Below, one piece after another: positions 52,828 through 61,603 of a stretch of DNA of 64,000 nt. Origin of the DNA: Bacillota bacterium (GTDB lineage Bacteria > Bacillota > Clostridia > Peptostreptococcales > Acidaminobacteraceae); contig JAOARG010000077.1 in assembly GCA_025210655.1 (NCBI GenBank), forward strand, positions 62,001 to 126,000. Reading direction: 5' to 3'. Every line of letters starts with the position of its first letter. Within the stretch, counting starts at the first letter, position 1. The notes below the pieces were generated by a model, which was given only the letters and a program-made list of their open reading frames with translations, was not told the DNA's origin and did not search any database. Made by a program: the position numbers and the translations under genes.

Positions 52828-53739
52828 ATGCTTGTTTATATTTTCATAGCTTTTGGTCTTTTCATATTTGTGAATATATGGCTGGTAATTGACATATTGA
52901 CATCGAGAAATGTAATAGATGAGAGACTAGAGCAAATAGGTGGGGAAAGAAAATTTGATCATAACAATACTGATAAATCCATTGGTCAAAGGCTTAGAAT
53001 AATTTTTGTGGAAAAGGGTTATAAATTTATAACTAAAATATCTCCAAAAGGATTTATTTCATGGATTAATAGGAAGCTCAATTCCAGTGGAATAGCCTTT
53101 AAAAAAGACGGACTTAAGGTATATTACAGTAAATTTTTAGTAGTTACTTTTCTTATTCCTATGCTTATGTTTTGGTTATTTCTATATTTAACTGAAAGTG
53201 TTAGTAATGCTGTACTTATTACATTTCTTTTTATTATGATAAATTTTGTAATACAAATATTTTCCCTTAATAGTATGGCAAGAAGGAGAAAGAGCCGTAT
53301 GCTTAAGGAGCTACCAGATGTTCTTGATCTTATTACAGTAAGTGTTGAGGCTGGTCTTTCCTTTGATGGTGCTGTTGATAGACTTGTAAAAACTCAGGAT
53401 TCTTATCTTTCCCAGGAATTTTCAGTTCTTCTTAAACATATAAAGATGGGGAAGAATAGAAAAGAAGCCTTGAGGGAGTTTGCTAAAAGAATTGATATTA
53501 GTGAGATTACATCTTTTGTTAGTTCCATTATTCAAGGGGAGGAGTTAGGGGTTTCCATAGGTAATATTCTTAGAATACAGTCAAAGCAAATTAGGGATAA
53601 AACTAGGGAAAGAATCAGGGAAAGATCTATGAAGGCACCGATTAAAATGCTTTTTCCTATTATATTTTTTATATTTCCTGTAATATTCATTATACTTTTA
53701 GGACCGGCACTTATTCAGATTACTAGAATCTTTATGTAG
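52828..53739 (+). CDS. tadC: pilus inner-membrane platform protein (TadC)
   Basis: Protein of about 303 residues, paralogue of TadB, with membrane helices at the N-terminus, at about 105-150 and at the C-terminus, and the GspF domain (LPDVLDLITVSVEAGLSFDGAV, SSIIQGEELGVSIGNIL). The start at 52828 is chosen because AAGGAGTGA lies four bases upstream; an in-frame ATG at 52801 has no good site. Last core gene of the Tad locus. Confidence 0.92.
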   Translation: MLVYIFIAFGLFIFVNIWLVIDILTSRNVIDERLEQIGGERKFDHNNTDKSIGQRLRIIFVEKGYKFITKISPKGFISWINRKLNSSGIAFKKDGLKVYYSKFLVVTFLIPMLMFWLFLYLTESVSNAVLITFLFIMINFVIQIFSLNSMARRRKSRMLKELPDVLDLITVSVEAGLSFDGAVDRLVKTQDSYLSQEFSVLLKHIKMGKNRKEALREFAKRIDISEITSFVSSIIQGEELGVSIGNILRIQSKQIRDKTRERIRERSMKAPIKMLFPIIFFIFPVIFIILLGPALIQITRIFM

Positions 53740-53751
53740 GAGAATGATATT

Positions 53752-54057
53752 ATGATGGATTATGATATTGAATATGGCGATACTTTTATGAAAAGATTTA
53801 AGGGCTTAATGCTTAGAAGAAATATACCTGATAACTATATATTTGTCCTCTATCCATGTAAGCAGGTTCATGGAATGTTCATGCTTAGGGATATTAGTTT
53901 GATTGTGTTAAATAAAGAAAAAGTAGTTATAGACAAGGTAGAAATCCTTAAACCATGGAGTATTAGTAAACATTATAATTATGGATACTATATGCTTGAG
54001 TTGATAGACAGAAAAATATATGAAGCCATATCGATAGGGGATAAAGTCGAAATATAA
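53752..54057 (+). CDS. DUF192 protein
   Basis: Protein of 101 residues without signal peptide. DUF192 features are KRFKGLMLRRNIPDNYIFVLYP (key residues R-x-x-G-L-M-x-R) and HGMFMLRDISLIVL, normally H-x-x-x-M-x-x-x-I-D-v-x-F. It follows tadC by 12 bp and is often found at the end of such loci in Clostridia. Its role is not known. Confidence 0.85.
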   Translation: MMDYDIEYGDTFMKRFKGLMLRRNIPDNYIFVLYPCKQVHGMFMLRDISLIVLNKEKVVIDKVEILKPWSISKHYNYGYYMLELIDRKIYEAISIGDKVEI

Positions 54058-54090
54058 TATCGTTTTCACAGAAAAAGTTCGTAAAATCTA

Positions 54091-54119
54091 TTGACATGTA
54101 TTTCTATAAAAATTATAAT
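54091..54119 (+). promoter_or_regulatory. promoter of pflB-pflA
   Basis: Perfect TTGACA (54091-54096) and perfect TATAAT (54114-54119) with a 17-bp spacer, the strongest promoter match seen in the window. Confidence 0.88.
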
Positions 54120-54177
54120 CTAGATAAATAGAAATTGAGAAAAAAGTAGAAAACTTTTGTAATATACATCTGAATTT

Positions 54178-54256
54178 AAGGTCATGTGCGACTGGCGGAA
54201 GTGGAGTTTACCACGGGGAGTGCATGTACTGTATGTGAAGTCGACCGCCTGGGCTA
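54178..54256 (+). promoter_or_regulatory. ZTP riboswitch (pfl motif)
   Basis: Conserved blocks of the ZTP/ZMP-sensing pfl RNA: GTGCGACTGGCGGAAGTGG, CCACGGGGAG, a variable hairpin TGCATGTACTGTATG, then CGACCGCCTGGGC. It lies in the leader of pyruvate formate-lyase. ZTP accumulates when 10-formyl-tetrahydrofolate is scarce, and binding would prevent termination and raise formate production. Confidence 0.93.
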
Positions 54257-54286
54257 AAGTTCTTAGCTCAGGTGGTTTTTAATTTT
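54242..54286 (+). terminator. riboswitch-controlled terminator
   Basis: CCGCCTGGGCTA / TAGCTCAGGTGG stem followed by TTTTTAATTTTTT. The left arm is part of the aptamer's last conserved block, so ligand binding and terminator formation exclude each other. Confidence 0.88.
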
Positions 54287-54301
54287 TTGAGGAGGGATTT
54301 C

Positions 54302-56527
54302 ATGAACAGTAATTGGTTTGATTTTAAGGGAGAAACTTGGAAAGAAAGTGTTAATGTTAGGGATTTTATACAGGAAAATTATGTTGAATATACAGGGGAT
54401 TCTAGCTTTATGTCGGGTCCTACAGAAAAAACTAGTAAGCTTTGGAATAAGTGCAAGGAACTAGTTAAGGAAGAAATCGGTGAAGGGAAATACGGTATTG
54501 ACCTTGAAACGGTGGCTGGTATTGATAATTTTAGACCAGGTTATATAGATAAGGAAAATGAAGTTATTCTAGGCCTTCAAACAGATAAGCCTTTACAAAG
54601 AATAATTAATCCATATGGTGGACTTAGAATGGTTGAGTCTGTAGTGGAAAGTAAGGGGCTAGAACTTCCAGAGGAGATAAGAGATACTTTCTCAGGAATT
54701 AGAAAGACTCACAATGAAGCGGTATTTGGTATGTACACGGATCAAATGAGAACAGCAAGACATGTTGGTCTTTTAACAGGTCTTCCAGATGCTTATGGTA
54801 GAGGTAGGGTCATTGGAGATTATAGAAGAATAACTTTATACGGGATTGATTTTCTTATAGAAGATAAGAAAAGAGAGTCTGCTGAAATCACTGATTTTAC
54901 AAGTGAAAAGAACATGAGACTTAGGGAAGAAATTAAGGAGCAAATTAATGCCCTTCATGAAATAAAATCCATGGGCCTAAAATACGGTATAGATATGTCA
55001 AATCCAGCTAAGGATGCAAGGGAAGCAGTTCAGTTCATATACTTCTCATATCTTGCAGGTGCTAAGGAATCAAATGGTGCCGCTATGTCCTTAGGAAGAA
55101 TAAGCACATTTATGGATATTTTCATTGATAGGGACTTAAGAAATGGAAAAATAAATGAAGATCAGGCCCAAGAGCTTGTTGATCAATTTGTAATAAAGCT
55201 TAGAATGATAAGACATTTAAGAACTGAAGAGTATGATCAACTATTTGCAGGGGATCCTACTTGGATAACAGAATGTCTTGGTGGTGTTGGTGTAGATGGT
55301 AGAAGTCTTGTAACTAAGACATCATTTAGATTCCTTAATACTCTTGATACGATAGATCCTTCTCCAGAACCAAATATGACAGTTCTTTGGAGTAATGATT
55401 TACCTAACAATTTCAAAAGATATGTATCGGAAATGTCAATTAAGACATCTTCTATTCAATATGAAAATGATGATATAATGAGACCTATTTATGGGGATGA
55501 TTATGGTATTGCTTGTTGTGTATCAGCTATGAAAATCGGAAAGCAGTCCCAATTCTTTGGAGCAAGATGTAATCTAGCTAAGGCATTATTATATTCAATA
55601 AACGGTGGATATGATGAGACTTATGGTACTAAAGTTTTATGTGGTGTACCTAAGATGGAAGGTGAAGAACTTACTTATGAAAAAGTAATGGAAAACTTCG
55701 ACCTTGTACTGGATAAAATATCAAAATTATATGTTGATACTATGAATATCATTCACTTTTCCCATGATAAGTATGCCTATGAAAGGGCTCAGTTTGCCCT
55801 TCATGATAGGGATGTTCAGAGATTTATGGCGTTTGGCGTTGCAGGACTTTCCGTTGTAGTAGATTCCCTTAGTGCAATAAAGCATGGGGATGTTAAGGCT
55901 ATTAGGGAAAATGGTATTGCAAAGGAATTTATTACTGATGATAACTATCCAAAATTCGGAAATGACGATGACAGGGTAGATGAAATAGCTGTTGATGTAA
56001 TGAACAGATTTATAACAAAGCTTAGAAAACACAAAACATATAGGGATGCAGTACATACTATATCGGTACTTACTATTACATCCAATGTAGTTTATGGAAA
56101 GAAAACAGGTTCTACACCTGATGGTAGAAAAGCTGGAGTAGCATTTGCACCAGGAGCAAATCCTATGCACAATAGGGATACATCTGGAGCTTTGGCTTCC
56201 CTGAATTCAGTATCAAAGATACCTTATGAGAATGTATGCCAAGATGGTGTTTCAAACACATTCACAATTATACCTGATGGACTAGGTAGAGAAAATGATA
56301 GAATAGACAATCTTAAGGGAATTTTAGATGGATATTTTATGAGTGGTGGACATCACTTAAATGTAAATGTTCTTGATAAAAAAATGCTTTTAGATGCAGT
56401 TGAGTATCCTGAAAAGTATCCTCTTTTAACAATCAGGGTATCTGGATATGCAGTACATTTTAATAGACTTACTTTAGAGCAGAAAAAAGAAGTAATATCT
56501 AGAACCTTCCATGAGAAAATAGCATAG
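54302..56527 (+). CDS. pflB: formate C-acetyltransferase (pyruvate formate-lyase)
   Basis: Glycyl radical enzyme of 741 residues converting pyruvate and CoA to acetyl-CoA and formate. The catalytic Cys405-Cys406 pair is in [10 protein letters not shown] and the radical Gly715 in [33 protein letters not shown] and the N-terminal GPTEKT stretch are typical of true PFL rather than other glycyl radical enzymes. The start at 54302 is set by GAGGAGGGA. It is followed 34 bp later by its activating enzyme. Confidence 0.96.
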   Translation: MNSNWFDFKGETWKESVNVRDFIQENYVEYTGDSSFMSGPTEKTSKLWNKCKELVKEEIGEGKYGIDLETVAGIDNFRPGYIDKENEVILGLQTDKPLQRIINPYGGLRMVESVVESKGLELPEEIRDTFSGIRKTHNEAVFGMYTDQMRTARHVGLLTGLPDAYGRGRVIGDYRRITLYGIDFLIEDKKRESAEITDFTSEKNMRLREEIKEQINALHEIKSMGLKYGIDMSNPAKDAREAVQFIYFSYLAGAKESNGAAMSLGRISTFMDIFIDRDLRNGKINEDQAQELVDQFVIKLRMIRHLRTEEYDQLFAGDPTWITECLGGVGVDGRSLVTKTSFRFLNTLDTIDPSPEPNMTVLWSNDLPNNFKRYVSEMSIKTSSIQYENDDIMRPIYGDDYGIACCVSAMKIGKQSQFFGARCNLAKALLYSINGGYDETYGTKVLCGVPKMEGEELTYEKVMENFDLVLDKISKLYVDTMNIIHFSHDKYAYERAQFALHDRDVQRFMAFGVAGLSVVVDSLSAIKHGDVKAIRENGIAKEFITDDNYPKFGNDDDRVDEIAVDVMNRFITKLRKHKTYRDAVHTISVLTITSNVVYGKKTGSTPDGRKAGVAFAPGANPMHNRDTSGALASLNSVSKIPYENVCQDGVSNTFTIIPDGLGRENDRIDNLKGILDGYFMSGGHHLNVNVLDKKMLLDAVEYPEKYPLLTIRVSGYAVHFNRLTLEQKKEVISRTFHEKIA

Positions 56528-56561
56528 CACTGTTAAAAAAATAACGAAAAGAGGTGTGAAA

Positions 56562-57266
56562 ATGCAAGGACGTATACATTCATTTGAATCAATGGGCCTA
56601 CATGATGGACCCGGAATAAGATCCGTAGTTTTTCTTAAAGGATGTCCCTTGAGATGTTCCTATTGTCATAATCCTGATACTTGGGTTGAAACTGATGGTG
56701 ACAAAATATCTTCAGATGAGCTTTTGAATAAGGTGAAGAGATTTGCCCATTATCATAAAAGTTCTGGAGGTGGGGTAACTGTTTCCGGTGGAGAGCCACT
56801 TCTTCAAGGAAAATTTCTTAAGGACTTCTTCAAAAAATGTAAAGATGAAGGTATTCATACTGCACTTGATACTTCTGGAGTTGGATTAAAAGAAAAATAC
56901 AATGAACTACTAGATTATACGGATTTAATAATTCTCGATATTAAGCACTGGAATCCTGATGGATATCTTGATATAACCGGGATTTCTATGGATGCGTTTA
57001 ATGATTTTATCAATACTATAAAAGTAAAATATAAGGGAGATATTTGGATAAGACACGTGGTTGTGCCAGGTATTTCAGATGATAAAAAGAGCATTGAAGA
57101 ATTAGAAAAATATATAAATGATTTGGGTTTAAGAAATGTTAAGAAGCTTGAACTTTTACCCTTTCATAACATGGCAAAAGAGAAATATGATAAATTAAAT
57201 ATCGATTATACTTTTAAAGATGTCAAAGCACTTGAGTATGATTATGTAAACAGCTTACTAGGATAA
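56562..57266 (+). CDS. pflA: pyruvate formate-lyase activating enzyme (PflA)
   Basis: Radical SAM protein of 234 residues that installs the glycyl radical on PflB. The iron-sulfur cysteines are Cys28, Cys32 and Cys35 in KGCPLRCSYCHNPDTW; GGGVTVSGGEPLLQ and RHVVVPGISDD are typical. The start at 56562 follows AAGAGGTG; a GTG two codons earlier is possible. Second gene of the operon, ending at a strong terminator. Confidence 0.96.
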   Translation: MQGRIHSFESMGLHDGPGIRSVVFLKGCPLRCSYCHNPDTWVETDGDKISSDELLNKVKRFAHYHKSSGGGVTVSGGEPLLQGKFLKDFFKKCKDEGIHTALDTSGVGLKEKYNELLDYTDLIILDIKHWNPDGYLDITGISMDAFNDFINTIKVKYKGDIWIRHVVVPGISDDKKSIEELEKYINDLGLRNVKKLELLPFHNMAKEKYDKLNIDYTFKDVKALEYDYVNSLLG

Positions 57267-57279
57267 TTTTCGTTCTGTA

Positions 57280-57342
57280 AAAAGGGAAGGATTTTGTAAA
57301 ATTAATTTACAAGATGCTTCCCTTTTAGTTTTTTTTTTTATA
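57280..57342 (+). terminator. terminator of pflB-pflA
   Basis: Outer stem AAAAGGGAAG / CTTCCCTTTT and inner stem TTGTAAA / TTTACAA followed by a run of ten T. Confidence 0.92.
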
Positions 57343-57430
57343 CAATGATAATAAGAAAGGGAAATAGTATGTTAATTTTTTAACTTGTTGTGTATAATAG
57401 AGTTGACTATTATTAATTGGAAGTGATTAA

Positions 57431-57982
57431 ATGGCAAAAGTTTATTTCTTAAGACATGGAAGTTTCAAAAGTATTCCCAACAATGAATTTGGAGGGAAGT
57501 TGACTAGCGTAGGTAGAAGTAAAGCTAAGAAAGTACATAATTTATTGAAAGAAAAGGGCGTAGACAGTATCTATTCAAGTCCCTGCTTGTGGACTATAGA
57601 AACTGTTGAAGAATTAGCTATGACACTTGATAAGGAAATTAATATTGTTGATGATTTCAATGAAAGGCTTCTTTCAGGAAGTCAGGCTGATTATGATAGG
57701 GATATGATAGAAAAACTATGGAGCGATTGGGATTTTTCCTTTGAAGGTGGAGAGTCAAATTTTATTGCCCAGAGTAGGGCTGTAAAGCAACTTGATACTA
57801 TACTTAAAGAGAGTAAGGATGAAACCTTTGTAGTGTCGACCCATGGTCATTTGATTACCCTTATACTTAACCATTTTGACAAGAGAATTGGATATGAGTT
57901 TTGCAATGCCTTAAAGGAACCGGATCTTATTTATGCAGAGTTTGAAGAAGGTAAGATGACGGATTTTAGAAGGATGATATGA
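57431..57982 (+). CDS. histidine phosphatase family protein
   Basis: Protein of 183 residues with the catalytic RHG at residues 8-10 (VYFLRHGSFK), SSPCLWTIETVEELA, and the second His in VVSTHGHLITLI. This is the phosphoglycerate-mutase-like phosphatase fold; the substrate is not predictable. The ATG follows GGAAGTGAT. Its end overlaps the DJ-1-like gene by 4 bp, suggesting a functional link. Confidence 0.85.
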   Translation: MAKVYFLRHGSFKSIPNNEFGGKLTSVGRSKAKKVHNLLKEKGVDSIYSSPCLWTIETVEELAMTLDKEINIVDDFNERLLSGSQADYDRDMIEKLWSDWDFSFEGGESNFIAQSRAVKQLDTILKESKDETFVVSTHGHLITLILNHFDKRIGYEFCNALKEPDLIYAEFEEGKMTDFRRMI

Positions 57983-58494
57983 TGGAAAAAAAGAAATTAA
58001 TTGGCACCTACTTGTTTGATGGTTTTGATATTCAAGGGGTGGAGATGTTAATAAGGGAATTGATGGTAATTGATAAGGCTTGGTATCCAGTATATTTTTC
58101 GGATATTGAGTCAAACTTAAGCTCAAGTACAAATCTCAGGGTGATTCCTGACTATTCAGCATTCTCAGTTCCGGATTTGGATTTGATGATATTGCCTGAT
58201 ATTAAAGGAAATACTAGATTTCTGAGTGACAGTTTTCTACTTAGAAGACTAAAAAAACATATTGAAAAAGGTAAGAAAGTAATAGCCATTGCTGGTGGAA
58301 TCAAGATGATTTCTACAATAATTGATGATAGAAATATCGCTGCATCAGGAATTCTTGCCATGGAGTTAGAGTTTATTAATTCAAATCTACATATAGAAAA
58401 GGGAAGTCCTATAGTAATTGACGGTAACATTTGCACCCTTCTTGATGAGGGGAAATTATGTGATAATTTAGTAAAAATAATAGATTGGATATAA
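57979..58494 (+). CDS. DJ-1/PfpI-like protein lacking the nucleophile Cys
   Basis: Protein of 171 residues with the DJ-1/PfpI pattern: TYLFDGFDIQGVEMLIRELM at the start, DLMILPDIKGN, and the nucleophile-elbow region KVIAIAGGIKMI. The elbow normally reads A-I-C-x-G; here the Cys is Ala, so classic hydrolase or glyoxalase activity is unlikely. Only the Cys in the C-terminal NICTLLDEGKLCDN remain. It overlaps the phosphatase gene, so the two are translationally coupled. A binding or regulatory role is possible but unproven. Confidence 0.75.
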   Translation: MMEKKKLIGTYLFDGFDIQGVEMLIRELMVIDKAWYPVYFSDIESNLSSSTNLRVIPDYSAFSVPDLDLMILPDIKGNTRFLSDSFLLRRLKKHIEKGKKVIAIAGGIKMISTIIDDRNIAASGILAMELEFINSNLHIEKGSPIVIDGNICTLLDEGKLCDNLVKIIDWI

Positions 58495-58497
58495 AGG

Positions 58498-58530
58498 GTA
58501 TGTTTGAATTATTTCAAATGTACTTTTTTA
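58498..58530 (+). terminator. intrinsic terminator
   Basis: Stem GTATGTTTGAA / TTCAAATGTAC (two G-U pairs in RNA) followed by a run of seven T, just after the DJ-1-like gene. Confidence 0.8.
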
Positions 58531-58738
58531 TTTTTTGAAAAGGTACTTAAAATTTTAAAGAATGCGTATATATATAATAAGTATAGTGAAAAAATTTAAT
58601 TATCGGTAATTGAACTATTGGACTTTGGGGTATTGATTGAAATAATACAGAGTGTATTTTTCGAAATATTCTCCGAAGTCCTATTTTGTGGTATTCTTAA
58701 TATGTAAATCATGATGATTGTCTAAGGGAGGAATAATA

Positions 58739-59527
58739 ATGATTCAAGAATTAAATTTTAACGATGTTGACAATATTAAATTGCTAGGTAAACTCCTTGA
58801 CAAGGATCTTGGAAGAAACTACTTTATTAAGTTAGGGCTACTTGATATGAATTACTTTGATAAGATATGGATGGTTTTTGATGGCGATCTTATGGTTGGA
58901 GGTATATTTTTAAGAAAATCAGGAAACCTTCAAGTGTACATAGAAGAAAATGAAAAGATTATCGCTGAAATAGCTAAGTTCTTGCAAGGGAAAAACTATT
59001 TCAAGATGATAATATCAAGACATAGATTTGAAACCTTTATGGATATTATGAAGTTCGGTTATTTTGTGAAGGGTACAGAAATTAGTAAGTTTGAGGCTAA
59101 TAAATCAAAAAAACAAAGAAAGCTTCCTGAAGAAATGAAAATAAGAAAAATGGAACTTTCTGATGTGGATGAGGTAATTAATTTATATAAACACTCATTT
59201 AAAGGTTTTTCAAGCAAGGAAAGAATTATAGAAAGATTAGAAACAGGTGCAGGTAGAGGATTTGTAGTAGAAAATAGTGAAAATGCAATAGTGGCTGTTG
59301 CTCAAACTGATTTTGAAGAAGAAAAGCAATGTGTAATCGTTGGAGTGGCTACAGATAGACAAGTAAGGAGAAAGGGCATTGCTTCCATACTGGTTGATTA
59401 TCTTATCAAGGAGTTAAAGTCAGAAAATAAGGATATATATATTCAGTATGAGGAAAAAATGGTAGGGAAGTTTTACGAAAAACTTGGTTTCGTAAAGATT
59501 GACCAACTATATGATGTATATAAATAA
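58739..59527 (+). CDS. GNAT family N-acetyltransferase
   Basis: Protein of 262 residues. The C-terminal half (about 130-262) is a standard GNAT domain with the acetyl-CoA loop RQVRRKGIASILVDYL and YEKLGFVKID. The N-terminal half looks like a degenerate second GNAT-like fold (MVGGIFLRKSGNLQVYIEEN). The start at 58739 follows AAGGGAGGA. Upstream, GGACTT (58620) and AAGTCC (58676) could pair across 60 bp. The substrate is unknown. Confidence 0.82.
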   Translation: MIQELNFNDVDNIKLLGKLLDKDLGRNYFIKLGLLDMNYFDKIWMVFDGDLMVGGIFLRKSGNLQVYIEENEKIIAEIAKFLQGKNYFKMIISRHRFETFMDIMKFGYFVKGTEISKFEANKSKKQRKLPEEMKIRKMELSDVDEVINLYKHSFKGFSSKERIIERLETGAGRGFVVENSENAIVAVAQTDFEEEKQCVIVGVATDRQVRRKGIASILVDYLIKELKSENKDIYIQYEEKMVGKFYEKLGFVKIDQLYDVYK

Positions 59528-59536
59528 AACTAAATG

Positions 59537-59576
59537 GAGGCCTTAGGCCTCCGTTATTATTTTTTGAAAAGATAGG
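59537..59576. terminator. bidirectional terminator
   Basis: Stem GGAGGCCT / AGGCCTCC between the converging GNAT and cyclase genes; T-rich sequence follows on the plus strand and A-rich (T on minus) sequence lies on the other side. Confidence 0.8.
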
Positions 59577-60201
59577 CTGTGATTGGCACAGCTTCAACAT
59601 CTAGAATTGGCACAGGAGAAATAAATAAAGTAAATTCACCAGTGCTTACTTTAGAAAGTTCAAGCCCCTCCATAATTAAAATATCATTTGAAAGAAGTAA
59701 GTGGTGTGTTTGGTGCATAGCCTGATTTCTTTCTATACCTAGGGAATCAATACCAACTAGCTTTACTTTTTTATCAAGTAGATATTTTGCACCATCCTCA
59801 GTAAGATATGGAAAATCTATTGGGGATGAATCAGATTTGGAGAATGAACTTTTAAAAATAACAACCTTTTCTTCAGGAACATCAAAACTTGAAAGTACAT
59901 CTTTATTAATTTTTTGGATTTCATCATCGACTTCAAGTACAATTGCATCATGGAAGTATGTCCAACTCATTAAATAATCAGATGAAGTTTTTCCGTCTGA
60001 AGAAATATGTCTTGGAAAATCAATGTGGCTACCTGTGTGTAGATTCATTTTGATAGTACTTTCAGATAGATATGAAGGATCTTCCCTGACAGAACCCTTA
60101 ATAAGAGGTTTCTTTTCAGGTCTATTTTTATAAGTTTTCATATCTTCCCTTATTGCCATGGAGATATTTATCATTTTACTAGAGTCTAGTCTAAAAACCA
60201 T
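59557..60201 (-). CDS. cyclase-family metal-dependent hydrolase
   Basis: Protein of 214 residues of the cyclase/kynurenine-formamidase-like family. The metal-binding motif is HTGSHIDFPRH (His55, His59, Asp61, His65). The C-terminal motif is LEGLEL in an E-x-L-x-L context. The ATG has GGAGGTG upstream on the minus strand and overlaps the zwf end by 16 bp. Family members hydrolyse amides or lactone-like rings. As the last gene of gnd-zwf-cyclase, it may act on a pentose-phosphate intermediate; that is inference (see findings). Confidence 0.85.
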   Translation of the reverse strand: MVFRLDSSKMINISMAIREDMKTYKNRPEKKPLIKGSVREDPSYLSESTIKMNLHTGSHIDFPRHISSDGKTSSDYLMSWTYFHDAIVLEVDDEIQKINKDVLSSFDVPEEKVVIFKSSFSKSDSSPIDFPYLTEDGAKYLLDKKVKLVGIDSLGIERNQAMHQTHHLLLSNDILIMEGLELSKVSTGEFTLFISPVPILDVEAVPITAYLFKK

Positions 60202-61586
60202 TTGCCACCTCCAATTAGTTTCGTACTTTCCTTAATGTCCTCAACACCCCTAGGATATTTTAGAAGTGCTTTTCTACGGGATTCACATGATTTAGTTATA
60301 GAGTCAATAAAAGTCCAAGAATATTTGATTTCTTCCCAACTTGCAAACAAAGTTTTATCTCTGTTAAGACAGTCGAATAGAAGTTTTTCATATGCTTCAG
60401 GAGAACTGTAATTTGTATTGCAAGTTTGACAGTAATCAAGACTTACAGTAGATACATCATTATTTCCAGGTACCTTTGAGTTTATCCTAAGGTAAACCCC
60501 TTCAGTAGGTTGAATTTTAAAAGCCAACAGATTGTTTTCAACATTATCATTATTAAAGAAACAGTCTTTAGAAGTATCTTTTTTAAATGTAATCAAAACT
60601 TCTGCTTTTTTCTCACTCATATGTTTTCCCGTCATGAGATAAATAGGTACACCTTTCCATTTATCAGTAAGAATTTCAGTCTTAAGGGCCACATATGTTT
60701 CAGTTTCAGATTTAACTGGATAACCATCATATTGACCAAAGACTACATCACTTCTTATGGAATCAGGTGTAAAGGTTTTGAGATTCTTAAGGATGTTCAG
60801 TTTTTCCTTTTTTAAAGACTCAGTAGTGATTTCAAAAGGTCTTTCAAGAGTAAGGAAAGAAAGAATTTGAAGAAGATGATTTTGTACCATATCCCTCAAA
60901 GCACCAACAGAATCATAATAATTAATACGCTCTTCTACACCAATATTTTCAGATATGGCTATTTTAATATTATCAATAGAATCCTTAGACCAATTATTTC
61001 TGAAAAGTTGATTAGTAAATCTCATAGTTAAGATATTTTGAATCATTTCCTTGCCTAAATAATGATCAATTCTATATATATCGTTTTTATCAAAAGCCTT
61101 CTCAAGCTGTTCGTTGAAGTACTCAGCACTTTTAAGGTCGCTACCAAAAGGTTTCTCAATAAGAACCCTTTGATGGTTCTTTTGATTGTTTTTATAGTAC
61201 ATAGAAAGATTGTTAGATATTACTTCAAAATAGGAAGGGGGAGTGGCAAAGTAGAAAACTCTATTATCCCCCTTGATTTCCTCACCTAATTTTTTATTTA
61301 AAACATCTAAATCCTTGTATTTAGAAGAATCATCAAAGTTCATTTCATAGTAAGTGATTTTCTCCAGAAAATCATCAAGCTGTTTATCCCTAGAAGAAAA
61401 CTTAGTATCCTCCATTAAAAAGTTAACATATTGATTTTTAGTATAATTCCTTCTGCCTATAGATATTACCTTAAAGTTTTCTGGAAGCATATCCTTTTTA
61501 TATAGATTGTATAAAGCAGGTAGAAGTTTTTTCTTTGCTAGATCACCAGTACCACCGAAAATATTAAAAATAAAGGAATTAATCAA
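60186..61586 (-). CDS. zwf: glucose-6-phosphate 1-dehydrogenase (Zwf)
   Basis: Enzyme of 466 residues oxidising glucose 6-phosphate to 6-phosphogluconolactone. It has the nucleotide-binding start FIFNIFGGTGDLAKKKLLPA and the active-site signature RIDHYLGKEMIQN. It is slightly shorter than the usual 480-510 residues. The start is TTG, with GGGGTGAT upstream; the nearby ATG is out of frame. It lies 17 bp after gnd and overlaps the cyclase gene, forming one minus-strand operon. Confidence 0.95.
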   Translation of the reverse strand: MINSFIFNIFGGTGDLAKKKLLPALYNLYKKDMLPENFKVISIGRRNYTKNQYVNFLMEDTKFSSRDKQLDDFLEKITYYEMNFDDSSKYKDLDVLNKKLGEEIKGDNRVFYFATPPSYFEVISNNLSMYYKNNQKNHQRVLIEKPFGSDLKSAEYFNEQLEKAFDKNDIYRIDHYLGKEMIQNILTMRFTNQLFRNNWSKDSIDNIKIAISENIGVEERINYYDSVGALRDMVQNHLLQILSFLTLERPFEITTESLKKEKLNILKNLKTFTPDSIRSDVVFGQYDGYPVKSETETYVALKTEILTDKWKGVPIYLMTGKHMSEKKAEVLITFKKDTSKDCFFNNDNVENNLLAFKIQPTEGVYLRINSKVPGNNDVSTVSLDYCQTCNTNYSSPEAYEKLLFDCLNRDKTLFASWEEIKYSWTFIDSITKSCESRRKALLKYPRGVEDIKESTKLIGGGKWFLD

Positions 61587-61603
61587 TCATATCACCCCGT
61601 GTA

